Assembly: GCF_003945595.2 (NCBI RefSeq)
Contig: NW_024103718.1
Coordinates: 2,046,001 to 2,110,000 of the forward strand
Reading direction: 5' to 3'
DNA from: Pipra filicauda
Taxonomy: Eukaryota > Chordata > Aves > Passeriformes > Pipridae
Length of the DNA: 64,000 bases
The stretch's first letter is position 1, and every line of letters begins with the position of its first letter. The translations under genes were made by a program, and so were the position numbers. Under the pieces are notes generated by a model. That model was given only the letters and a program-made list of their open reading frames with translations. It did no database searches and was not told the DNA's origin. This document shows positions 37,933-47,717 of the stretch, piece by piece.

Positions 37933-38552
37933 TTTTTTAGGAGTATGCTGTGGGAGATGGTGTCAACGGCTTTACTGAAGTCCAGGTAGACCACATCCAC
38001 AGCCTTCCCCTCATCCACCAGGCAGGTCACCTGATCATAAAAGGAGATCAGGTTGGTCAGACAGGACCTACCCCTCCTAAACCCATGCTGGCTGGGTCTG
38101 ATCCCTTCTCCATCCTGTAGGTGCTGTGTGATTCCACTGAGGATGATCTCCTCCATAACCTTGCCAGGCACTGAGGTCAGGCTGATGGGCCTGTAGTTTC
38201 CCGGGTCCTCCTTCTGGCCCTTTTTGTGGATTGGCGTGACATTCACCAACTTCCAATCATCTGGGACCTCCCCAGTGAGCCAGGACTGTTTATAGATGAT
38301 GGAGAGAGACTTGGCGAGCTCTTCTGCCAGCTCCCTCATTACCCTTGGGTGATGAATACCTTCAGGCTACATATGAATGTTCCAGGGGGAGTTATCACAG
38401 CTGAGTCATCTGTGTAAGGAAAAAGAAACACTATTCCATCTTGCTGGGTTTGCCTCTTTCCTTATCTTGTAGCCTGAGGTGTTGGATGTGCATGACTTCA
38501 AGACATGACCTAGGGGGCCACTCTGCATATTGTCAGCAAAGCACACTGTTGA

Positions 38553-38654
38553 TTGAGCTATTAACACCAACAGTCCAGTCTCTTACAGCACCTCGGAGGT
38601 CACTGCAAGTGATCGAATGTTTGAGTCATTAATCACTAGCAGTTCAGTCTCTTT
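38553..38654. repeat. Imperfect internal direct repeat in LTR right arm
   Basis: A stretch at 38553-38586 (TTGAGCTATTAACACC then CAGTCCAGTCTCTTA) recurs at 38621-38654 (TTGAGTCATTAATCACTAGC then AGTTCAGTCTCTT) with about 27 of 34 matches and one gap. Such repeats are common in LTR promoter regions. Confidence 0.55.
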
Positions 38655-38742
38655 AAAGAAAGCAAAACACCAAGAAGCAAAAAAAGCATATTTGGAGAAA
38701 AGAGAAAAGGTAGATACCAGAATTTTTGTGTAACCCAGGACG

Positions 38743-38747
38743 ATAGC
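38743..38747. repeat. Target-site duplication ATAGC (right copy)
   Basis: ATAGC immediately follows the LTR terminus AACCCAGGACG. It matches 35996-36000 exactly and fixes the right edge of the LTR element. Confidence 0.65.
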
Positions 38748-39546
38748 ATTTTGAATAGTTAGCTGATGCACTAAATCTTTGGTCAGTGACTACTAATTAT
38801 TATTTTTAATTAAATACAGCATTTTAATCTTTGATAGATTTAAAGCTTTGATAGTGAGATTTTGCAACTTCTCATCCTTCTGTTAATTCATTCTCCTAAT
38901 TGAAAAGCCAGAAGTAACTTAATGACTTTTTTCAAAGAGTCTGTATCTAGATCTAATACGATACATTCTGAAGTTTATTTAATTTACTTGGTCCATAAGC
39001 GACATATCTTTGTAGCTAAGCATTTTCATCAATGTACACTTAATGACTGAACAGATCAGTGTAGGAAATTTTACTAACTTGACTGCTTACTCCAACTCTA
39101 ATCTAGTTCCATTGTCAATTTCATCTGTTATATACAAAATATGTCTGAAGTAATTTTAAAGAGAATTATGTCTGATTTATAAAATAAACCCCCAAAAGGT
39201 TGATTTTAGATTACTTTTTCTCCTTTGATTTATCTTACATATTTTATAATACTCATATAGTAGTTGGATGTTGTATTGTGTGAAATAGCCACCACAGAGA
39301 GAAAATTCTGGTAAAGACATTTTATTCAACTCTGATGAATATTCTCTCTGATGATATTTTAATTGTTTCTATTTTTATTATAAGAAAACCCAAAAATCTT
39401 AATTATTATTCATCTGTATTCTCATGAGGAACTTCAAAAGTGATATTACCTTGTAGAGATTTTACATACTCAAAAAATTTTGCAGTTGCAGCTGAAGATA
39501 TGCAGACACCCTTCAGAGGAAACAGGAAAAAATGTATGTATATATT
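38748..39546. other. Unique AT-rich noncoding DNA
   Basis: No gene or repeat was recognised between the LTR element and the SINE. Open frames are short and without motifs. Confidence 0.6.
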
Positions 39547-39692
39547 AGAATCACAGAATGTTCTGAGTTGGAAGGGATCCACAAGGGTCATTGAGTCCAG
39601 CTCTTAAGTAATAGGTACATACAGGGATAAAACCCATGACCTTGATGTTATTGACACTATGCTCTAACCAGCTGAGCTAATCTCAGGGTCCT
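39547..39692 (-). mobile_element. tRNA-Ile-derived SINE with CR1-like tail (TguSINE1-type)
   Basis: Read on the minus strand, the head is a tRNA-like sequence: TTAGCTCAGCTGGTTAGAGC, then anticodon loop TCAATAA with anticodon AAT (39650-39652), then GGGTTTTATCCCTGTATG. This corresponds to tRNA-Ile(AAT). The body passes directly into a CR1-type 3' end (AGTTGGAAGGGATCC on the plus strand, with the tail AGAATCACAGAATGTTCTG). A tRNA-Ile head joined to a CR1 tail is the described structure of TguSINE1, a SINE that arose in early passerines and uses CR1 machinery. At about 145 bp it is essentially full length. Changes in the B box make it transcriptionally doubtful. Confidence 0.85.
39624..39679 (-). 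promoter_or_regulatory. Pol III internal promoter boxes of the SINE
   Basis: The A box is TAGCTCAGCTGG (39668-39679, minus) and matches the consensus well. The B-box region is GGTTTTATCC (39625-39634, minus). The usual GGTTCGAATCC core is altered at the central CGA, so transcription by RNA polymerase III is probably impaired. Confidence 0.7.
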
Positions 39693-39791
39693 TGAGATAT
39701 ATATACATTTAGCATACAAAGGATATCTATACAACATTTGATAATTTCAATAAAGAATAAAGTTAATGTCTGATTGTTCTTATTTGTAGCC

Positions 39792-39998
39792 ATCACAGAA
39801 TCACAGCATCACAGCATGGGTGAGGTTGAAAGGGACCACAGAAGGTCATCTGGTTCAACCTCTCTGCTCCAGCAGGGTTATGAACAGGATTGCATCCAGA
39901 TGGTTCTTGAATATCTCTAGGGAGGAAGATTTCATAACCTCTCTATCAATCTGTTCCAGTGTATGGTCACTCACTCACGCAGTAAAGTTCTTCCTCTC
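39792..39998 (-). mobile_element. CR1 LINE 3'-end fragment, minus strand
   Basis: The tail region CATCACAGAATCACAGCATC is followed by GTTGAAAGGGACCACAGAAGG then TCATCTGGTTCAACCTC. The CR1 block that follows has GCATCCAGATGGTTCTTGAA, TATCTCTAGGGAGGAAGATT and CAGTAAAGTTCTTCC. This is the same 3'-end type as the copy at 47718 and unlike those at 13250 and 36781. Only about 200 bases of 3' untranslated region are present. It lies only 100 bases from the SINE, so two CR1-mobilised insertions sit side by side. Confidence 0.9.
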
Positions 39999-40634
39999 TT
40001 AACTTAGTTATATTGAGTTTGGAGGTTTGTGGGGACAGTACCATTACTCTACACATTGGAGCACTGTGAAAGTTCCTTCAAAGATTTTGTATGGTGTAAA
40101 GCACCTGAGTTTCACTGTAGTTCTTTTTCTGTAACTCCCTCTCTTTATCTGTTCATCTGTCTATATTGAAATACCTCTGTCTGAGAGAAAGCTGAGAGTA
40201 GGACATTAAAAAAAAAAAAAAGCAGTCATTGAACGTATTTCTCTCTGCCCCTTTTAATGAACAGGTATCCGTTTACTAAATATTTGGTAAAACAACTTCA
40301 AATTGTAGTTAGTCTGATCTTCAGAACTTGCCTGGTGAAAACATCAAATAACAATGTACGTTTTTAAGAGTCAGTACAATATGAGGTTAAAAAAAGGTAC
40401 AATTTTTAGTAGGGTTCTCCGTTGTCTTCTCTTGAGGACAGTAAACAAAAAAAAATCAAAAAATAAAATAGTGTCATAGTAACTCTTAAAGATCCTTTAT
40501 AAAATGCGAAAGTCATTACTGTAACATTGTTAGTAATAATCTATTGGAATTAACCCACTGCAAAAAGTAATTAACATGTTTGTATTAAAATTATGGGTTC
40601 GGTGTTCAGACGGGTTTAAAATGATATGTACATA

Positions 40635-40677
40635 CTGTCTCACTAGACAGGATAGTACACTATCCAATTATTGGATA
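40635..40677. repeat. Cluster of three adjacent perfect palindromes
   Basis: In 43 bases there are CTGTCT-CACT-AGACAG (40635-40650), GGATAG-TACA-CTATCC (40650-40665) and TATCCAAT-T-ATTGGATA (40661-40677). Each is a perfect inverted repeat and neighbours overlap by one or five bases. No known element end is visible. It could form alternative hairpins or a small cruciform. Confidence 0.75.
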
Positions 40678-42353
40678 TTGAATCATCAGCGTGAAAGATG
40701 CACTCACCTGCTCTACCAATAATAAGTATTCAAAAAAATTAATATTTAGTAGAGTCGAGGGAGGTTAAAATAGTAAAAATGCCTCCCGTTTTCAAAGGAA
40801 AGAAAAGAACAAGTTTATGAAGAAAAAATATTGGTTGGGAGAATGGAAAAGTGGAAATGGAGAAGCAGAAATATTAGGTTGTTGATATACTGATATCCAA
40901 ATATGAGAATAAGCATTTGCGACTTGCTCCCAAATGAGAAGAAAACTGAAAGCTTGTTTCTGCTTAGAAGCGAGGGAAATTGAGCCACATCTAAAGGACG
41001 ATAGACCATAATGATGTCGCACATGCAGACTGAGGGTCCTTAAAAGCTTTATGGACATCTCTTAGTGCAGTATCATATTGGAATACTGTGGTCACAGCTG
41101 AATGAGACAGCTCCAAAGAAGGAAGGAACCTAACCACATCAATATATCGTTCCATTTGAGCTAACACTACTGAGAAATACTAATCTTGCTGTTTCATTGT
41201 TTTATACATTCCTCTATAAGTTCTGCATTCTCTCTACCTCACAGTTAAAAATAAATTTACAGCTTTTTACTTACTCTTTGCAGGAGAACAAATTATCTGT
41301 TAAAAATTTAAGAAAAGGGGGAAAAAAGAGAAAAAAAAGAAGGATTTTAATCCCTGCCCCATTTATAACAGCTCTTACTTCTCACACGGAGGCTTCCAGA
41401 CTCAAATTTTTTGCAAGGGTTGCAAGTCTTCTTTTGTGGTCAAAGCTGTGAACAGATGCACAAAAGAAGAGAGACATTTAAAAAAAAGAGTCACATGGAA
41501 GGAACAGATACAGGGAAATTTTTAAACCTGAGATATTGTTACTGTGCAGCCCAATGCACTGCCAATAATCCACAGATGTACAGCACATGGGTGTGCAAAG
41601 CTGTGACTGTTAGAGGTGTGAAAGGAGTTCTTAGTATGTTTACTGAATAGCAAACGTACCCATCTGTTCTGTGGAAATCAGTAAGATCTACATCTAAAAT
41701 CTCATACTTTTTGGGAAGTTAACATTTCTGGGGAGTGATATAACAGAGGTAACAAGGTGTGCTCCCTGATACTGACATGAGTAAACTTCGTCACTATTCA
41801 AAAGTAAAAGTTCAGGGCTTATAAGAACCAGTTGCGCATTTTTTCTCACTTGTGTTTCTGTCATGTCGTTTCCTGTCTATTCAGTTACAGTCCATGTTAT
41901 CTTTTCAGGGCAGAGCAGCAACATACCTGGCCAAATACCTCTTTTGTGTATTATAAATGGTGACAAGGAAATTGAATGATAGTCCCCACAATAGATATTT
42001 ATGGAACAAGAAATCCAAAATGGAAGGTTCTTTCTAACTTAATAGCTATTGGATTGCTACATATCCAGAGGTTTGAAAAAATAGCAGGAAATATTTTGAA
42101 AGCATCTCTTTGATTTTGGACCCTGAAATTTCCTTCACAAAAGACGATGACATGCAGATCACTCCCCCTGCCCCTCTCAAAAATGAGACATTTTCCATAC
42201 AGGAGCTGCCTCAACTTGCTACACATCTAAATCTGAAACCTGCTCAGGTATGTTCACAGCTCTTCTCTAAGTCTCATTGTGATCAATAAGGAGGGAAACA
42301 GATGTCTAAGTTCACTAGGGCTCATTCTCATAGACACTTCTGGAGCATAACTC

Positions 42354-42378
42354 TCATATATATATATGTGTGAGTGTG

Positions 42379-42425
<47 letters not shown>
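42354..42425. repeat. (AT)n / (TGTGAG)n / (GT)20 microsatellite
   Basis: A short AT run (to 42367) leads into three TGTGAG-like units and then 20 uninterrupted GT units at 42386-42425. Such a tract is length-variable and can adopt Z-DNA. Confidence 0.95.
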
Positions 42426-42429
<4 letters not shown>

Positions 42430-42803
42430 ATCCATTCTGGATTAAACCCTATTATAACCATAGATCTTTATTGAGGTTGTAATAGTTAGACCACTCACCA
42501 AAAACTGGGATAACAGTATTAATTTGTCTCCATCATTCAGATGGAATTTTACCCTTCCAGAAGAGGAGGTTTTAGCTGTGAAAAAGCTATAGGCTAACAT
42601 ATTTTCAAGAAGGGCTGTATCCTGTTCTCCTTTTATAGTTTTAAAGTTGTCCTAGAAAACAGTAAATAATGAATAGCATTTGCAATGAGAGCAGCACGCA
42701 AAAATTATCATGGGACTAGATTAATAGGGAGAAAAGAGAGTCCTTAATCTTTCTTGTCTATTATGAGATTCACTTATGCATTAAAATTAATCAGTCATTG
42801 AAT

Positions 42804-42850
42804 TTATTAATAACAATAATAACTATAACAAAAACAACAACAACAATTAT
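42804..42850. repeat. AAC/AAT-rich simple repeat
   Basis: It is an imperfect simple repeat of AAT, AAC and ACA triplets ending in AACAACAACAACAATTAT. It may be a decayed A-rich tail, but no element precedes it. Confidence 0.8.
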
Positions 42851-45800
42851 AAATCTCCCACCCAAATAAAATTTTGGAAGTAGGATTCCTGTATCTCAGT
42901 TGAGTGTCCGAACCACCAGATTAATGAGTTGTATCTCCTGTTAGATATAATTTTCCTTTTTGAAACTGTCTTTTGTTCCTGTTGTACACAATAACAAAAG
43001 GAAATTAAGAAATACAGAATTCTGGATGAATTTTGAAGTCTGAATGGCCCTAATGACTACAGAACTGAGAAGTGCTTTTTTCCTCTATGCTTTAGAGTTA
43101 TAAGCTCCCACCTCCACCCTCCTCTCCACCGCAGAATATTTACCTTTCTCATGTAAAACTAATACCAGATGCAAAACAAAATCTCTAGTGAAATAATCTC
43201 ATGGTGATAGCAACTACTGTACTTTTCTGAAAAAAAAATCTTGACTTGTGGTTTGTTTGTGCTGCTACTGATTTATTTTCCATGTGAATTGTTCTCATTT
43301 GACAAAGTGATAGGAAATGGTTCTTGTGGGTTTTAAGGGTGCACAGAGACACCAGACTTCTTTCAAAAGAAATAATAGAGCTGGATCAATGCTGTGCTGT
43401 TTATCATTTTGTCAGTGATACTGAAAGGTCACAAAACAATGCAAGTTAAGAAGCTGTGCTCAAATCACACATCTGGAAAATGTGGCATGTCCTTGTTCTG
43501 TGTAGTCTTCATTTATTCACTGTTTGTAGCCAGTCAAATAAGAACTTCTGATGCTGCTAGGTCTGATGACTTTTGTCCAAGATGTCTGCCTCCCACACTG
43601 CAAAAATAAAGATTTGTGCTAAAAATTAATTAGCACCAAGGTTCACTTTAAAATATACATGAAATTGAAATTATAGAGGCTGAAAGGGAATATCAGGTAT
43701 AGTTAATACAGGAAGACTAACAACTTGCTTCTGGGAAAAACATTTTAATCTATAAAATAAGTTAAAAGGACCTGAAAGCAAAAGAAAGATGTCAATATTG
43801 GAGCTGCATATAATCTCACCAGTGAATGGTCAGTATCACTGTATAAGGATTTACAAAACAGAAGTACGTTTGCAGCCTTGGGCACTGGAGAATTGGTGTA
43901 TTCACACTGACCTGCAAATTATACCAAAAATCACCTGTGGTTACATGTAACTCTTTCCTACAGTGGAGACATAAAAATGTTGTAACTCAAATCAAAAGGC
44001 TGTAAGTAATTCATTTGCACTTTGTGATATTCATATTTCATATAATTTGTTTGATAATATTCAGACTATCAATAAAAAACACTGAAGGGAGACATTTGTT
44101 TCGGAAATATCTCTTCATTAAGGGATAGTGGTCCCTCACATTCATCGCTACTATAGTTTTCTTCATTATTCAATAGCGTTTTCAATCCCCATGCGTGTGA
44201 CTTTCATTATTACGGATCATTTTTCCTTAGGATGTGTGATTTAATTTTAATGCAGGAATCTAAATCAAAATCCTTTGCTATTTAGTGGCTCTCTGGTGTA
44301 ACAAAAGATAGTAAGGCTTAGCCCTCTGCTTTTGTGCTCAGAAGCATTTTGCCATGTATTCGAATTGGAAGAGCCTGACAGTGAAAAGCAGGAAGAAAGT
44401 TTCCCTATATGAAGTTGGAGAATAATTACAGCTTTTTTTTCCTGGCACAAAAATGCTACAGGCAAATAGCTTGTTAATTCAGCATCTATCATCATTTAAC
44501 CTTGTTTGTCCTCTCGTCGATAGAATAACACAATTAAAAGGCTTTCCCTTTGAATTATTAGTGTCTGAAGTTAAAACGGCCTGTGTTTTATGAAAGCTGT
44601 GTTCTCTTTTAGTTCCATAAAGACATGTCTGAATTGTTCACTGGGGCTTGCTCACTCTTAGCATCTCTGGGACTGCAGCACCAATGAAAGCTTTTCTCTT
44701 CCTGGCACATAGCCAAGGTGAGCCATGATCTAATACTGCAAATTATTTTTCTCTTTTACACTGGGGAACTACTGTGTTAAAAGCTAGCTTCCTTTCCTAG
44801 CTCCAGGAGAGTGAGGCACAGACAGGTGTAGCTCATTTGATTGCACTGAAACCAGTCTCAAGGCCCTCCACAGTCAATGCTTCAGTGCATAAGCATGAAG
44901 GAGAACGAGTATATTTTTCCTTACTCTCCATTTTTAAACCATGGCCTAATCAGCAGCTTCACAAAAGTGTCTTGGCTTGTGAATAATTTTTTTTTCTCTG
45001 TTTGAATACAAAGCTGAATACATGGGAAATTATGGCACTGAAAGAATCATGTAATTTTTACCTAGTTGCTGTCTGTCATTCCTGACATGATCTGGAGCTT
45101 GAAATTCAAGAAATACAAATGATGTTAAAAAAATCAGACTTCAATACAGGCTAAAATTAAGCAAAAGTACTTGATCTTGGGCTTTTTTGCTGTAAAAGAT
45201 GAATATGCTCTCTGGATTTTTGCTAACACATCCCCTCCTCCCCAGGCAAAGAAGAGGGAAAGGATGTGGAAAAAAGAGGTTCATCCATGGAAAATACTGT
45301 GAGAACAGGTGAGAAACATGGAAGCAGTGTTATCTATAATGTGGAAAAATAAATTTCCTATTTTATTATATTGGCCCCAGGTTTTCATGCTATCTTCATG
45401 CCAGTTCACTTTAAGCTGGTGATTACAGCTGAGCAGCTGACAATTCTCCATTTCTCAATGTAGTCCTGCTGCTGGTCCTGTTGCTTTTCCGAACAACGCT
45501 CAACACTTTCACTGCAAAGAGTTTACCAGATTGTAATATAATGCCTGATATTTATTAGGTACTTTTCCTCTCTATAAACTTAAATGATCCTCTAAGGCCT
45601 CTGCAACATACACTTCTCTATGCTAGAAGCCTGTCAGCTCTCAAGAGACAAGCAGAGTTGACCAGATTCTGGCTGACTGGGATAATTCCTTCAGTTCCAT
45701 GGCAGGGGGGACCTTGCTATTGGATAGCAGAATCTGTTCTTGTAACTGTGTCCCTGAGCCCTTCCCGTGGTGTGATGCAGTGTTGGAGGTAATATACATT

Positions 45801-47567
45801 TCTGCAGGGTGATGACAAAAGATATCATTGATGCTTTATTCCAGTTTTGTGATGGAATAAATGACATCATGAAAAGAGACGCTGTGAAGAATCACCTCCT
45901 AATATCTTACAAAATAGATGCATAGCTTGAGTCCTTTAGCAGCTGAAGATCTTCTGCCTGAGAGTAGAGTTGAAAACTAGCTTTGATGAAATGTTCTTTG
46001 CTTTCTGCTCTCCCCACCAGTATGCTCTGATATCTGTCACTTCCCTACTATCATTAGTGTGTTTCTGCAATGATGAAGTAAACTGAGCCACAGGTTACCC
46101 TACTGTGCCCTTCTCACCAAACTCTATCATTAAAATCCATCCCCCAGTCAGACAAGATGCAAAACTGGGTTTCAGAAGCCAGATTTTGTCCATGTTTTGA
46201 CCTCTAAAGCCCTCTGTCACTTCTGTCCCTTATTCTGGTCTTCTTTACCTCCATATTGGGAAGCACTCCTTTCCATCTGGATGATAGCATGTAGGTTTTT
46301 TGTACTGATCGTAGTGAGAGCTTGAGACCATGCACCCATACCTGAGTTGTTAACAGAAGAACAGACGTTCTTCTGTACAGCTGGCTTCTACAAAAAAGTG
46401 CTTATGAAGAATTTCTGGATGTTTTCAAGTTAAGGGAGCTGGCCTATACCTTCCTTTACTGGTGATATTTAGCAGTATACGGTTATGAACAGTATATGCT
46501 TTCACATAAAGTGTCAAATTAAAAAAAGGAATTATACAATACAAAAAAAGTTGCAATCTTTAACGCAGGCCAAAAAAAGGTGGAAACCTCCTACAGTAGC
46601 GTCATACTTACCCAGTGTGATCATAAAGAGTGTTTGTTTCCATGATATCTCACATGGTTTCCAAGGTCCATGCAGAGGTTTCTGGTGAGATTTTTAAATG
46701 AGCAGTTGTCAGACTCTCATGCAGTGACTGGCTTGAACCATTTTGCCCATCAGCCAGTGTGACCCTTTCCTCTGACACATGGGTTTTCCCACTCTTTCTT
46801 CATTTTCAACTTGGCTGTGCAAACAGTATTTTTGCCTGGTATATTTGCCTATAGAATTTCCCCCAAAATATTTCAGACAAAAAACAAACTAATGAATTAA
46901 TGTTTAATTAGAATCAGAACATATGCCAGACAACTCCTAATAAAAATGACAGAAGAATTTAAAAGTCTCTTTAATAGATATTTATGCAGAGATTATTTTT
47001 AAAAAATATCCTAGCTGCATAAGATAGACTAAGCAAATGCTAGATTCCATAGTCACCTGACATGTAAATGTACTGCAGAGGTATAGTATTGGGTTTAGAT
47101 CATCTTTCTAGCTGCACCTTATAAACACTTTCTAAGCCTCATATTTTCTATTTATAGGGTTTTTTTTAAAAAAAGTTTAAATAGTTAAATTTATATATAA
47201 AAAAGATCAAAGCCATAATACAAAATTAGTGATAATTCTTGGTATTTACAGGTCCAGAAGCTTCAGATATTTCTTATGTATACAAAAGGACTATATGTAC
47301 CATCACTCTGTTGAACAAGCATTTTATATATGGGAAAACTGAGAAAGGATTTCTTATCGTCACTTTAACTACCTGCTAACATAAACCCACTCACCCTTAA
47401 AGTGTGGTTTAGACTAGTAGGTTCTTTGGCTTAAAGTCTTGCTTTCTCTCTACTTGATTCAACACATTGTTTTACATTTAATTTTGAGCATCATGAGTTT
47501 ATCTTTTCCCTCAATAACTGAAAATTTTTGTCCAGAAATTCTTGCAACCCCTTGTTCTCAAATCTAA

Positions 47568-47603
47568 TTGTTGTTGCTGTTGTTGTTGATGATGATGATG
47601 ATG
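47568..47603. repeat. (TTG)n(ATG)5 compound microsatellite
   Basis: TTG units with one interrupting CTG give way at 47589 to five perfect ATG units. The local run of Leu and Met codons is a repeat artefact. Confidence 0.93.
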
Positions 47604-47717
47604 TGTAGTATTAGTGATTGCAAACTGAGAAAAAGAGGTCTAGTGCCAAATGGAAGACTGTCAGCTCTGCCATCGTATTTTTTCAGATTCATTTTTCAAC
47701 AACTTTCACGTTATTTA

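Larger units (their letters stand above)
36994..38339 (-). pseudogene. CR1 ORF2 reverse transcriptase remnant
   Basis: Reading from 38339 down, the frame gives MRELAEELAKSLSIIYKQSW, NVTPIHKKGQKEDPGNYRPI and SLTSVPGKVMEEIIL, followed by QHGFRRGRSC. Next come YLDFSKAVDTISHSIL with the first catalytic Asp, [30 protein letters not shown] with the FADD catalytic box (codons at 37699-37710), [34 protein letters not shown] and [15 protein letters not shown]. At least three frame changes, near 37840, 37610 and 37400, break it. The second F of the usual DFSKAFD is V. CR1 ORF2 supplies endonuclease and RT for target-primed retrotransposition. Here the endonuclease is absent, so the copy cannot move. 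Apparent plus-strand open frames over this interval are antisense shadows. Confidence 0.9.
36781..38382 (-). mobile_element. CR1 LINE, about 1.6 kb, nested in the LTR
   Basis: The 3' end is at the left, with the tail ATCACAGAATCGTAGAATC then ATAGAATC and a GGTTGGAAGGGACCTCTGAG block. It includes a 3' type with TAAGTGCCACATCCAGTCTT, different from the copies at 13250, 29519 and 47718. It extends rightward through the whole RT palm and is 5'-truncated at about 38340-38382. It interrupts the LTR at 36780/38383, so it inserted later. It contains a 44-bp tandem duplication in the 3' region (37031-37118) and a hairpin at 37910-37932. This is the longest transposon copy in the window. Confidence 0.93.
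36001..38742. mobile_element. Solo-LTR-like element interrupted by a CR1
   Basis: The left end is TGTCTTGGTTTGAG. The right end is AACCCAGGACG (38732-38742), close to the expected inverted terminus AACCAAGACA. Both are flanked by ATAGC. Left part 36001-36780 and right part about 38383-38742 together give about 1.1 kb, and a CR1 occupies the middle. Features typical of passerine LTRs that I recall include GAAATTTTGGACAGAAGTC, CAAACCCCTCGCACCAAACC and GGAAAACCCAGCAGGATCAG. A degenerate polyadenylation motif on the minus strand near 36130 suggests minus orientation, but this is weak. No gag, pol or env frame is present, so it is a solo LTR, or one LTR of a lost provirus. The terminal A changed to G, so the right end has decayed slightly. 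Exact family not determined. Confidence 0.72.
39999..47717. other. Unique AT-rich noncoding DNA with microsatellites
   Basis: No gene was recognised. It includes a palindrome cluster at 40635-40677, a GT microsatellite at 42354-42425, an AAC/AAT-rich tract at 42804-42850 and a TTG/ATG microsatellite at 47568-47603. The stretch 44500-44720 is non-repetitive and has a motif-dense look (CACAATTAAAAGGCTTTCCC, CTTTGAATTATTAGTG) and may be conserved. 45200-46300 is relatively GC-rich, with no exon that I can define. Confidence 0.6.

Noticed and set aside
37910..37938. Hairpin followed by a T run, like a bacterial terminator
   Set aside because: The locus is inside a vertebrate CR1 copy, so intrinsic terminators are not relevant, and the hairpin is explained by local duplication.
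36557..38632. Several plus-strand open frames (36557-36745, 37051-37359, 37697-37978, 38226-38417, 38441-38632)
   Set aside because: Those at 37051-38417 are antisense shadows of the minus-strand CR1. The frames at 36557-36745 and 38441-38632 lie in the flanking LTR parts and have no domain signal.
40695..40745. Minus-strand sequence resembling a tRNA D-arm (GGTAGAGCAGGTGAG)
   Set aside because: No T-arm (GGTTCRA) follows at the right distance and no acceptor stem forms.
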